A DNA stretch of 64,000 nt from Caballeronia sp. BR00000012568055. Its GTDB lineage: Bacteria; Pseudomonadota; Gammaproteobacteria; Burkholderiales; Burkholderiaceae. This document shows positions 43,793 to 51,322 of the stretch, piece after piece (position 1 is the stretch's first letter; the number at the start of each line of letters is the position of its first letter). Where the stretch lies: contig NZ_JAQFVG010000319.1 of NCBI RefSeq assembly GCF_029439455.1, positions 1-64,000 of the forward strand, read 5' to 3'. The translations under genes and the position numbers were made by a program. The notes below the pieces were generated by a model. The model worked only from the letters and a program-made list of their open reading frames with translations. It was not told the origin of the DNA and searched no databases.

Positions 43793-44689
43793 GTGGCTCG
43801 CATCGTTCTCAAGATCGACGTCGATACGCTGCGCGGCACGCGCGAAGGCGTGCCGAATCTCGCGCGTATCTTCGATAAGTTCAGCGCCCGCGCGACGTTT
43901 CTGTTCAGTCTCGGGCCGGATCACACCGGCTGGGCGCTGCGTCGCGTGTTTCGGCCGGGGTTTCTGCAGAAAGTGTCGCGGACATCGGTCGTCGAGCATT
44001 ACGGTGTGAAGACGCTGATGTACGGCGTGCTGCTGCCGGGACCGGATATCGGCAGGAAAGGCGTGTCGGAAATGCGCGCCATCCACGAAGCCGGTTTCGA
44101 ATGCGGTATCCACACGTGGGATCACGTCTACTGGCAGGACAACGTGCGCGCGCGTGACCGCGAATGGACGGTCGCGCAGATGAAGCAGAGCCACGCGCGC
44201 TTTGTCGATGTGTTCGGTGCGCCGCCCGTCACGCACGGCGCGGCGGGCTGGCAGATGAACGGCTACGCCTTCGAACAAATCGATGCCTGGGGCATGCAGT
44301 ACGCCTCCGACGGTCGCGGCCACACGCCCTACATTCCCGTGCTCGACGGCCGCACGCTGAATCACGTGCAGATGCCGACCACGCTGCCCACGCTCGACGA
44401 AGTGCTGGGCGTGGACGGCATCGACGAAAGCAATGTGGCCGCGCATCTGCTCAAGCGCACGGAAAACAATCCGCACGATCAGGTGTTCACGCTGCACGCA
44501 GAACTCGAAGGCCAGAAGCTTGCGCCCGTGTTCGAGCAATTGCTCGCCGGCTGGCGCGCGCAGGGACACAGCTTCGCCACGATGGGCGATTATCATGCGA
44601 CGCTGGACCGTTCGAGCTTGCCCACGTACCCTGTGACGTGGGGCGAGATTCCGGGCCGCGCGGGCGAATTGATCGTTCAGCCGGGCTGA
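43793..44689 (+). CDS. arnD: Ara4FN-undecaprenyl phosphate deformylase ArnD
   Basis: A 298-residue polysaccharide-deacetylase (NodB) family enzyme that removes the formyl group after transfer to the lipid carrier. It starts with GTG and has the N-terminal IVLKIDVDTLRGT (catalytic and metal Asp), CGIHTWDHVYWQD (metal His residues), and the C-terminal GHSFATMGDYH. It lies 10 bp after the decarboxylase gene and is the last gene of the operon. Confidence 0.94.
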   Translation: MARIVLKIDVDTLRGTREGVPNLARIFDKFSARATFLFSLGPDHTGWALRRVFRPGFLQKVSRTSVVEHYGVKTLMYGVLLPGPDIGRKGVSEMRAIHEAGFECGIHTWDHVYWQDNVRARDREWTVAQMKQSHARFVDVFGAPPVTHGAAGWQMNGYAFEQIDAWGMQYASDGRGHTPYIPVLDGRTLNHVQMPTTLPTLDEVLGVDGIDESNVAAHLLKRTENNPHDQVFTLHAELEGQKLAPVFEQLLAGWRAQGHSFATMGDYHATLDRSSLPTYPVTWGEIPGRAGELIVQPG

Positions 44690-44769
44690 AGCCTCCCTGC
44701 TCCGATTGTCCGGTCCACGAAAATGCCGGACACGAACGTCCCAATCATAAAAACACCGGAGGAAGCTTC

Positions 44770-45231
44770 GTGCCAGTTGCAGTCGATCAGCCCGTACCCG
44801 ACTTCACCGCACCCGCCACGGGTGGCGAATTCACGTTTTCCAGTCTGCGCGGCAAGAAAGTCGTGCTGTTTTTCTATCCGAAAGACAACACGCCGGGCTG
44901 CACGCAAGAGAACTCGGAATTCCGCGATAACTACGCCAAGTTCAAGAAGGTCGGCGCGGAAATCATTGGCATCTCGCGTGACAGCTTGAAGTCGCACGAG
45001 AACTTCAAGGCCAAGCTCGAATTGCCCTTCACGCTCGTATCGGATGCGGATGAAGCCATCTGCGCGCTGTTCGACGTGATCAAGATGAAGAAAATGTACG
45101 GCAAGGAAGTACGCGGTATCGAACGTTCGACCTTTCTCGTCGATGCCGACGGCGTGCTGCGCCACGAGTTTCGCGGCATTCGCGTGCCGGGGCATGTGGA
45201 CGCCATCGTCGAGGCCGTAAAGGGCATTTGA
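44770..45231 (+). CDS. bcp: Thioredoxin-dependent peroxiredoxin Bcp/PrxQ
   Basis: A 153-residue atypical peroxiredoxin. The peroxidatic Cys is in FYPKDNTPGCTQENSEF; a further Cys in DEAICALFDV is in the second half. It reduces peroxides using thioredoxin. The start is GTG at 44770 with a strong SD GGAGGAAG six bases before it; an ORF running from 44164 through arnD in another frame is an artefact. The -35 of the next promoter overlaps its stop codon. Confidence 0.94.
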   Translation: MPVAVDQPVPDFTAPATGGEFTFSSLRGKKVVLFFYPKDNTPGCTQENSEFRDNYAKFKKVGAEIIGISRDSLKSHENFKAKLELPFTLVSDADEAICALFDVIKMKKMYGKEVRGIERSTFLVDADGVLRHEFRGIRVPGHVDAIVEAVKGI

Positions 45232-45257
45232 CGCGCGCAATTGACGCTTGTTATATT
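45228..45257 (+). promoter_or_regulatory. Sigma-70-like promoter overlapping the bcp stop codon
   Basis: TTGACG (45228-45233), 18-bp spacer, TATATT (45252-45257). The predicted start of transcription, about 45264-45266, coincides with the ATG of the small ORF that follows. Confidence 0.6.
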
Positions 45258-45265
45258 GGTTCGCA

Positions 45266-45394
45266 ATGAGCGCCTGTTCTCCCCATTCCTCCCTTTCCAG
45301 CACGAGCCGCCGTGCGCCGTGTGGCGTGGTCGGCATGGATCCGGGCTACGTGGATCGGATGCGGTACAGGTGCGCTGAAGCTGTTTTGCAGTAG
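45266..45394 (+). CDS. Possible leaderless 42-codon ORF in a short transcript
   Basis: ATG at 45266 to TAG at 45392-45394 encodes 42 residues: begins MSACSPHSSLSSTSRRAPCG and ends RMRYRCAEAVLQ, with three Cys and no TM segment. It has no SD, but the promoter places the transcript 5' end at or next to the ATG, so it could be translated as a leaderless mRNA. The stop is 5 nt before a Rho-independent terminator. I recognise no family. It might instead be a non-coding sRNA or a leader peptide controlling phoH. Confidence 0.4.
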   Translation: MSACSPHSSLSSTSRRAPCGVVGMDPGYVDRMRYRCAEAVLQ

Positions 45395-45399
45395 CAGTG

Positions 45400-45437
45400 A
45401 GCCGCTGGTTCCGGTAGTCGGAACGGCGGCTTTTTTG
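45400..45437 (+). terminator. Rho-independent terminator of the short transcript upstream of phoH
   Basis: AGCCGC (45400-45405) pairs with GCGGCT (45426-45431) and GTTCC (45408-45412) with GGAAC (45420-45424) around loop GGTAGTC, then TTTTTT to 45436. The remaining 45438-45650 has no gene and should hold the phoH promoter if phoH is not transcribed by read-through. Confidence 0.85.
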
Positions 45438-45650
45438 TTGGCGTCGCGCAAAAGCCACGCTTGACCGGCTCGCGCGATGTGACGGGACGCAACCTCAAGG
45501 AGCAGATCGAAACTTAGGCGAACCGGCGTTTTCGACAACGAAGCGCGCCACCGGGCGCAAACTGCCAGTTACGGATCGCTGCGAGGGCGAACGGGCAGGA
45601 TGCGACAGGCGGCGCACGATACATGACCCGATTCCTTTCGAGGGAACACC

Positions 45651-47474
45651 ATGCCTTTGCCTACCGCCCCGGCCAAGCTCGGCCACCTCCTTCCGTCTGA
45701 AGAGTACAAGGCCCGAGCACGGCCGTCGAAGCAGTCGAAGAAAACGGCTGCGGCCAGCGATGAAGACGCCTACGGCGGCGTCGAGACCGTCGCAGGCGAA
45801 CGCCCCGCGTCGAACGCGGCGCACACGCTGCGCGCCATCGCCAGCGACGTGCTGAACCAGATTCCCGCCGAAGCGCCTGCGGAGGCCGCGGTGCCGTCGC
45901 CCGCGCCTGGCAACGCGACGGCTCGCGGCCGAAAATCGAAGCAGACTGCGGCCTTGCTGCAACCGAAAACCGAGGAAGCGGAAGCGCGCCTCGAGGCACC
46001 GGTTGCTGCACCGGCTGCGGCTGCATCGAAGGAAACGCGCGCGCAACCGAAGCGCCAGAAGCGCGTGTCGCAGGAAGCCGAATTGCGCAAGCTTTTCGTG
46101 CTCGATACCAACGTGCTGATGCACGATCCAAGCTCCCTCTTCCGCTTCGAAGAGCACGACGTCTATCTGCCGATGATGACGTTGGAAGAGCTCGACAATC
46201 ACAAGAAAGGCATGTCGGAAGTGGCGCGCAATGCGCGTCAGGTCAGCCGCACGCTCGACGCGCTCGTCGCCAACGCGGGCAAGATGACCGAAGGCATTCC
46301 GCTCGCCGCGCAAGGCAATCGCGATGCGCTCGGCCGGCTGTACTTCCAGACCACGCTGACCGATATCGAACCGGTCGAAGGCTTGCCCATCGGCAAGGCG
46401 GATAACCAGATTCTGGGTGTCGTGCGGGCGTTGCAGAAGGAGCGGCCGGATCGGCAGGTCGTGCTGGTGTCGAAAGACATCAATATGCGGATCAAGGCGC
46501 ACGCGCTTGGTCTGCCCGCCGAGGATTACTTCAACGATCAGGTTCTCGAAGACAAGGACCTGCTCTACTCGGGCGTGCGCGCGCTGCCGCAGGATTTCTG
46601 GACCAAGCACGCCAAGGGCATGGAAAGCTGGCAGGACACCAAGACCGGCACCACGTACTACCGCGTGACCGGGCCGCTGTGTCCATCGATGCTCGTGAAC
46701 GAGTTCGTGTATCTGGAACCGCAGAACGGCGAGCCGTCGTTCCATGCGGTCGTGCGTGAACTGAACGGCAAGACGGCGCTCTTGCAGACATTGCGTGACT
46801 ACGGCCATCACAAGAACAACGTGTGGGGTATCACGGCGCGCAATCGCGAGCAGAATTTCGCGCTCAACCTGCTGATGAACCCGGAAGTCGATTTCGTCAC
46901 CCTGCTCGGTCAGGCCGGCACCGGCAAGACGCTGATGGCGCTCGCCGCAGGCCTGGCGCAAGTGCTCGATGACAAGCGCTACAACGAGATCATCGTGACG
47001 CGGGCGACCGTGCCGGTCGGCGAGGATATCGGCTTTCTGCCGGGCACCGAGGAAGAGAAGATGCAGCCGTGGATGGGCGCATTCGACGATAACCTCGAAG
47101 TCCTGCAAAAGACCGACGATGCAGCCGGCGAATGGGGCCGCGCGGCGACGCAGGAACTCATCCGTTCGCGTCTGAAGGTCAAGAGCATGAACTTCATGCG
47201 TGGTCGCACGTTTGTCGATAAGTACGTCATCATCGACGAAGCGCAGAATCTGACGCCCAAGCAGATGAAAACGCTGGTCACGCGCGCAGGTCCGGGGACG
47301 AAGATCATCTGTCTCGGGAATATTGCGCAGATCGATACGCCTTACCTGACAGAAGGCAGTTCGGGGCTGACATACGTGGTCGATCGCTTCAAGGGATGGA
47401 CGCACAGCGGGCACGTGACTCTGGCGCGCGGCGAACGTTCGCGTCTGGCGGATTACGCGTCGGACATTCTGTAA
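45651..47474 (+). CDS. PIN domain - PhoH-like ATPase
   Basis: A 607-residue PhoH2-type fusion. An Ala/Pro/Lys-rich disordered N terminus (about 1-145) precedes a PIN ribonuclease domain (LFVLDTNVLMHDPSS, from about 147, with metal Asp) and a C-terminal PhoH ATPase with Walker A GQAGTGKT at 420-427 and Walker B YVIIDEAQNLT. PhoH2 proteins are described as RNA helicase/RNases; no antitoxin-like gene lies just upstream. An SD GAGGGA precedes the ATG. The long disordered N-terminal extension is unusual compared with about 430-470-residue PhoH2 proteins. It is preceded by the short transcript unit described above. Confidence 0.9.
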   Translation: MPLPTAPAKLGHLLPSEEYKARARPSKQSKKTAAASDEDAYGGVETVAGERPASNAAHTLRAIASDVLNQIPAEAPAEAAVPSPAPGNATARGRKSKQTAALLQPKTEEAEARLEAPVAAPAAAASKETRAQPKRQKRVSQEAELRKLFVLDTNVLMHDPSSLFRFEEHDVYLPMMTLEELDNHKKGMSEVARNARQVSRTLDALVANAGKMTEGIPLAAQGNRDALGRLYFQTTLTDIEPVEGLPIGKADNQILGVVRALQKERPDRQVVLVSKDINMRIKAHALGLPAEDYFNDQVLEDKDLLYSGVRALPQDFWTKHAKGMESWQDTKTGTTYYRVTGPLCPSMLVNEFVYLEPQNGEPSFHAVVRELNGKTALLQTLRDYGHHKNNVWGITARNREQNFALNLLMNPEVDFVTLLGQAGTGKTLMALAAGLAQVLDDKRYNEIIVTRATVPVGEDIGFLPGTEEEKMQPWMGAFDDNLEVLQKTDDAAGEWGRAATQELIRSRLKVKSMNFMRGRTFVDKYVIIDEAQNLTPKQMKTLVTRAGPGTKIICLGNIAQIDTPYLTEGSSGLTYVVDRFKGWTHSGHVTLARGERSRLADYASDIL

Positions 47475-47496
47475 GTTTCTTGCACGTTGGAAACGT

Positions 47497-47529
47497 GCCC
47501 GGCGGAGCAATCCGCCGGGCCGTTTTTTT
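47497..47529 (+). terminator. Rho-independent terminator after the PIN-PhoH gene
   Basis: Perfect 10-bp stem GCCCGGCGGA (47497-47506) with TCCGCCGGGC (47511-47520), GCAA loop, and T7 at 47523-47529. Confidence 0.95.
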
Positions 47530-47591
47530 GTCTGAACGTTTCGCAAAGGCCACATTTAGCGCGCAAAGTTCATGTGAATTCTTAAGAAATC

Positions 47592-47621
47592 TTGTCGCAC
47601 GCCCGTTCGGCGGGCTAGTAT
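47592..47621 (+). promoter_or_regulatory. Candidate promoter for the NlpC/P60 lipoprotein gene
   Basis: TTGTCG (47592-47597), 18-bp spacer, TAGTAT (47616-47621), about 48 bp before the ATG. A perfect TTCTTAAGAA palindrome lies immediately upstream (about 47578-47587). Confidence 0.45.
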
Positions 47622-47668
47622 CCGAGATATTGTCCTGTCCGTGGCGAGGCCGTGCTCGCCTGTTTGAA

Positions 47669-48646
47669 ATGCGTCGAGTCGGCTTACTGCTGCTTGTTAC
47701 CGTTTTGCTTGCCGCGTGTGGAAGCGCGCCGCAGCAGGCATCGCGCAAGCCATCGGCTGGTTCGAGCGCGACGCGGACTTATCAGCCGCCAGCCGGATTT
47801 CCGACGTTCGTGGACCACAGCATCGGCCGCGAAGAGATTTCGATTCAGGCGATGGCGCTGGTCGGTGTGCCGTATCGCTGGGGCGGCAATACGCCGGATG
47901 CGGGCTTCGATTGCAGCGGGCTGGTGCGATACGTGGTGGATCGCGCGGCATCGGTGAATCTGCCGCGTACGACGGCGGAGATGAGCGGGCGCGGTGAATC
48001 CGTCGAACCGGGCGAAGTTGCGCCCGGCGATCTGATCTTCTTCAATACGACCGGGCGGCCGCATTCTCACGTCGGTATTTACGTGGGCAAGTTGCGTTTC
48101 GTGAACGCGCCATCGACGGGCGGCACGGTGCGGCTCGATTACCTCACCAATCCGTATTGGGCGAAACGGTTCGACGGCATTCGTCGTGTGGCGCCGCCAA
48201 AAACCACGCCGTTCGATGCACCGACTTACACGGCGTCGGCGCCTGCGCCTACTCAGCCTGTTGCGAAACCGGCGCCGGTCACGCCCGTTGCCGCTGCCGA
48301 TGCCTTCGAACCGCCGCCTTCATCGCTGAGCGCGGCACAACGGCAATCGCAAAACGCGGGTGGCATCGCACCGACGGTCGCGCGTCAGGCCGATGCCTTC
48401 GAACCACCGCCCTCATCGCTCAGCGCCGCTCAGCGACAAGCTCAGGCCGCAGGCGCGATCAACGCATCGCCTGATCCGATTCAGGCCGCCGCTGATGCCT
48501 TCGAACCGCCGCCCTCGTCCGCCCGCGCCGCGCAGCAACAAGCGCGCGACGCCGATCCACCCGTGCGCGTGATGCGCGCATCGACCCATTCGCTCACCAC
48601 GCCCGCCGACGACCCCATCGCTCGCTTTGCCAACGGCAGCAACTGA
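47669..48646 (+). CDS. NlpC/P60 peptidoglycan endopeptidase, lipoprotein
   Basis: A 325-residue protein. Signal peptide with lipobox LAAC, lipid-modified Cys17. The NlpC/P60 domain (about 52-175) has catalytic Cys82 in FDCSGLV, His134 in HSHVGIYVG and a polar third residue near Asn146. It should cleave stem peptides of peptidoglycan. The C-terminal 150 residues are Pro/Ala-rich and disordered, with the decapeptide ADAFEPPPSS repeated at 210-219, 241-250 and 275-284. The ATG at 47669 is chosen because it starts a good signal peptide; a frame from 47396 runs back into the PhoH gene. Confidence 0.93.
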   Translation: MRRVGLLLLVTVLLAACGSAPQQASRKPSAGSSATRTYQPPAGFPTFVDHSIGREEISIQAMALVGVPYRWGGNTPDAGFDCSGLVRYVVDRAASVNLPRTTAEMSGRGESVEPGEVAPGDLIFFNTTGRPHSHVGIYVGKLRFVNAPSTGGTVRLDYLTNPYWAKRFDGIRRVAPPKTTPFDAPTYTASAPAPTQPVAKPAPVTPVAAADAFEPPPSSLSAAQRQSQNAGGIAPTVARQADAFEPPPSSLSAAQRQAQAAGAINASPDPIQAAADAFEPPPSSARAAQQQARDADPPVRVMRASTHSLTTPADDPIARFANGSN

Positions 48647-48724
48647 CGCCCGCTCCGCCTCTCTGCTATCGTGTTCCGATCCATCTCAAACCCGCGGCAC
48701 TGAGCTTCGAAGGAGCGATACATC

Positions 48725-49531
48725 ATGGATCTGGGTCTCGCCGGCAAGGTCGTCCTGATTACGGGCGGCAGCAAGGGAATCGGCTTCGCCTGCGCGAAAG
48801 CGTTCGCGAGCGAAGGCGCGAAAGTCGCGATCGTCTCGCGCAATGCCTCCAACCTCGCCCGCGCGCGCGAACAACTGGCCAGCGCCGGCCATCACGTTCA
48901 TCTGGCGCGCGCCGATCTGCATGAAGCGCACAGCGCGGAAGACGTGGTTGAGGAAGCGAGCGCCGCGCTCGGTCCCATCGATATTCTGATCAACAGCGCA
49001 GGCGCCGCGCGCCGCTACGATCCCGATACGCTCGATGCCGCCGCCTACAAAGCCGCGATGGACGCGAAATACTTTTCCTACGTGTATCCGCAGCAAGTGG
49101 TGTTGAAGCGCATGGCCGAACGGTTGCGCAACGATCCGAACGCGGAGCCTGGCGCGATCGTGAACATTATCGGGATGGGCGGGAAGATTGCGACGGACAT
49201 TCATATCGCGGGCGGCGCGGCGAATGCGGCGCTGATGCTGAATACCGTCGGCCTCGCGCATCACTATGCAAAGCTCGGCATTCGCATCAACGCGATCAAT
49301 CCGGGTTCGACGCTCACCGAGCGCGTGGAAGAAGCGCTCGATCTGGAAGCGCAGCGCGCCGGCAAGACACGTGATGACGTGCTTGCCGACGGTCAATCAA
49401 AAGTGCCGCTCGGACGATTCGCGAAGCCCGAAGAAATCGCCGATGTCGCGTTGTTCCTGGCGAGCCACCGCGCGAGTTACGTTTCCGGCGCGATCATTCC
49501 GATGGACGGCGTGTCGTCGCCCATCATCTGA
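48725..49531 (+). CDS. SDR-fold protein lacking the catalytic YxxxK
   Basis: A 268-residue classical-SDR-like protein. The cofactor-binding loop TGGSKGIG (13-20) and NSAG (90-93) are intact. The catalytic Ser, Tyr and Lys positions align with Gly150, Gly163 and Asn167 (region HIAGGAANAAL), so the usual proton relay is absent. The structural motif INAINPG (188-194) and the C-terminal PEEIADVALFLAS are normal. Good SD AAGGAG. It may use a different mechanism, bind NAD(P) without reduction, or act as a partner subunit. Monocistronic, 78 bp after the lipoprotein gene. Confidence 0.88.
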   Translation: MDLGLAGKVVLITGGSKGIGFACAKAFASEGAKVAIVSRNASNLARAREQLASAGHHVHLARADLHEAHSAEDVVEEASAALGPIDILINSAGAARRYDPDTLDAAAYKAAMDAKYFSYVYPQQVVLKRMAERLRNDPNAEPGAIVNIIGMGGKIATDIHIAGGAANAALMLNTVGLAHHYAKLGIRINAINPGSTLTERVEEALDLEAQRAGKTRDDVLADGQSKVPLGRFAKPEEIADVALFLASHRASYVSGAIIPMDGVSSPII

Positions 49532-49549
49532 GATCTGAATCGCGTCAGG

Positions 49550-50560
49550 TCACAGAAACCGGTGACCGATCCACCAGCCGATGGCGGCCAGCAACGCGGA
49601 CGCGGGAATCGTCAGAATCCACGCCCACACGATGTTGCCCGCCACGCCCCAGCGCACCGCGCTGAACTTCTGTGTCGCGCCGACACCGACGATTGCGCCA
49701 GTGATCGTATGCGTGGTGGATACCGGAATGCCGAGGAATGACGCGACGAACAGCGTGATCGCCCCGCCCGTCTCCGCGCAGAAGCCGCCGACCGGTTTGA
49801 GCTTGGTGATCTTCTGCCCCATCGTGCGCACGATGCGCCAGCCGCCGAACAGCGTGCCCAGCCCCATCGACAGATAGCACAGGCCGATCACCCAAATGGG
49901 CGGCGCTTCAGCCGTGGCGGATGCGTAGCCGGTCGCGATCAGCAGCATCCAGATAATGCCGATGGTCTTCTGCGCATCGTTGCCGCCGTGCCCGAGCGAA
50001 TACAGCCCCGCCGAAACCAATTGCAGGCGACGGAACCGCCGATCCACCTTCGAAGGCGGCGTGCGGAAAAACATCCACGACACCAGCAGCATAAAAAACG
50101 AGCCGAGAATGAACCCGAGAATCGGCGAGATAAAGATAAACGCGACCGTCTTAAGCAAGCCGTCCCAGTTGAGCGATCCCCAGCCCGATTTGGCCAGCGC
50201 CGCGCCCACCAGCCCGCCGATCAGCGCGTGCGATGAACTCGACGGAATGCCGTAATGCCACGTGACGATGTTCCAGCCGATCGCCCCGACCAGCGCGCCG
50301 AAGATCACGTAATGATCGACGATGGAAGGATCGATCGTGCCCTTGCCGACCGTGGCCGCGACCTTCAGGTGAAAGATGAAATACGCGATGACGTTGAACG
50401 CGGCGGCAAACGCGACCGCTTGCTGCGGCTTGAGCACGCCCGTCGAAACGACTGTCGCGATGGAATTGGCCGCGTCGTGAAAGCCGTTCATGAAATCGAA
50501 CGCAAGCGCGACGATCACGAGCAGGCTGACGGCCCAGATAGCGAGTTGAATCGAATGCAT
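49550..50560 (-). CDS. pit: Low-affinity inorganic phosphate transporter (Pit family)
   Basis: A 336-residue membrane protein with about 9-10 TM helices. The PiT signature appears twice: FDFMNGFHDAANSIATVVSTGVL at the N terminus and GGNDAQKTIGIIWM in the second half, with SSSHALIGGLVG and VSTTHTITGAIVG repeats. It imports metal-phosphate with protons. It lies 10 bp after the DUF47 gene, the usual bacterial pair. Convergent with the SDR gene; only 18 bp separate their stops. Confidence 0.94.
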   Translation of the reverse strand: MHSIQLAIWAVSLLVIVALAFDFMNGFHDAANSIATVVSTGVLKPQQAVAFAAAFNVIAYFIFHLKVAATVGKGTIDPSIVDHYVIFGALVGAIGWNIVTWHYGIPSSSSHALIGGLVGAALAKSGWGSLNWDGLLKTVAFIFISPILGFILGSFFMLLVSWMFFRTPPSKVDRRFRRLQLVSAGLYSLGHGGNDAQKTIGIIWMLLIATGYASATAEAPPIWVIGLCYLSMGLGTLFGGWRIVRTMGQKITKLKPVGGFCAETGGAITLFVASFLGIPVSTTHTITGAIVGVGATQKFSAVRWGVAGNIVWAWILTIPASALLAAIGWWIGHRFL

Positions 50561-50570
50561 CGGATAGTGT

Positions 50571-51197
50571 TCAGGCGTTTTCGAGCACGATGCCTTCGAT
50601 GATGTTGGCGACGTCCTCGCACTTGTCGGTGATCGTTTCGAGCAATTCGTAGATCGCCTTTAGCTTGATGAGCGTCTTCACGTCGTCTTCTTCGCGGAAC
50701 AGCTTGGACATGGCCGAGCGCAGCACGCGGTCCGCATCCGATTCCAGACGATCGATGTCCTCGCAAATCTTGAGGATTTCGCTGGCGCGCTTCATGTCCG
50801 CGAGCAAGCCGACCGCCTGTTGCACGCGTTCGCACGACGCCGTGCAGATATGCGCAAGCTGGCTCGCTTCCGAGGTGACCGCGCGCACGTCGTATAGCGA
50901 AATGGCGGTGGCGACGTCCTCCATCAGATCGAGGATGTCGTCCATCGTGGTGATGAGTTTGTGGATTTCGTCGCGGTCGAGCGGCGTGATGAAGGTCTTG
51001 TGCAGCAGATCGATGGTTTCGTGCGTGAGCTTGTCCGCACGCTTTTCGTTGGTCTGGACGTTCTGCTTATGGATTTCGGCTTCGTCCAGATTGTCGATCA
51101 GCAATTCAAGCTCATGGCTTGCATCGACCATGCACTTCGCGTGCGCGTTGAAAATTTCGAAGAACTTGCCCTCGGTGGGCATGAAACGACCAAACAT
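50571..51197 (-). CDS. DUF47 family PhoU-like protein (Pit accessory)
   Basis: A 208-residue all-helical PhoU-like protein (DUF47/TIGR00153). It begins MFGRFMPTEGKFFEIFNAHAK and contains ETIDLLHKTFITPLDRDEIHKL and TMDDILDLMED, the conserved metal-ligand helices. It is thought to modulate the Pit transporter with which it is operonic (10-bp gap). The ATG at 51197 has GCGGGAT upstream; a longer frame to 51263 is not favoured. Confidence 0.93.
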   Translation of the reverse strand: MFGRFMPTEGKFFEIFNAHAKCMVDASHELELLIDNLDEAEIHKQNVQTNEKRADKLTHETIDLLHKTFITPLDRDEIHKLITTMDDILDLMEDVATAISLYDVRAVTSEASQLAHICTASCERVQQAVGLLADMKRASEILKICEDIDRLESDADRVLRSAMSKLFREEDDVKTLIKLKAIYELLETITDKCEDVANIIEGIVLENA

Positions 51198-51322
51198 GAA
51201 AATCCCGCTAAGTGGGTCAATTAGGCAGACATCAAACTGACATATTGTACCTTTTGGCGGCATTTCGCGGCTGCGCGGGGTTGCCGCGCGTCAGCTCAAC
51301 GATCAGGACTTGACAGCTTGAA

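Larger units (their letters stand above)
45264..45437 (+). ncRNA. Candidate ~174-nt sRNA/leader transcript between bcp and phoH
   Basis: Bounded by the promoter at 45228-45257 and the terminator at 45400-45437, independent of both neighbours. It contains a CU-rich stretch with CCTCCC (45288-45293), complementary to SD sequences, a common seed in regulatory sRNAs. Coding potential for a 42-residue peptide overlaps it, so it may be dual-function. Confidence 0.5.

Noticed and set aside
44164-45231. Long frame running through arnD into bcp
   Set aside because: The first two thirds are an alternative frame of arnD. The real bcp begins at GTG 44770 behind GGAGGAAG.
45241-45257. Second TTGACG (45241-45246) as -35 for TATATT
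   Set aside because: Only 5 bp separate them. The TTGACG at 45228 with an 18-bp spacer fits instead.
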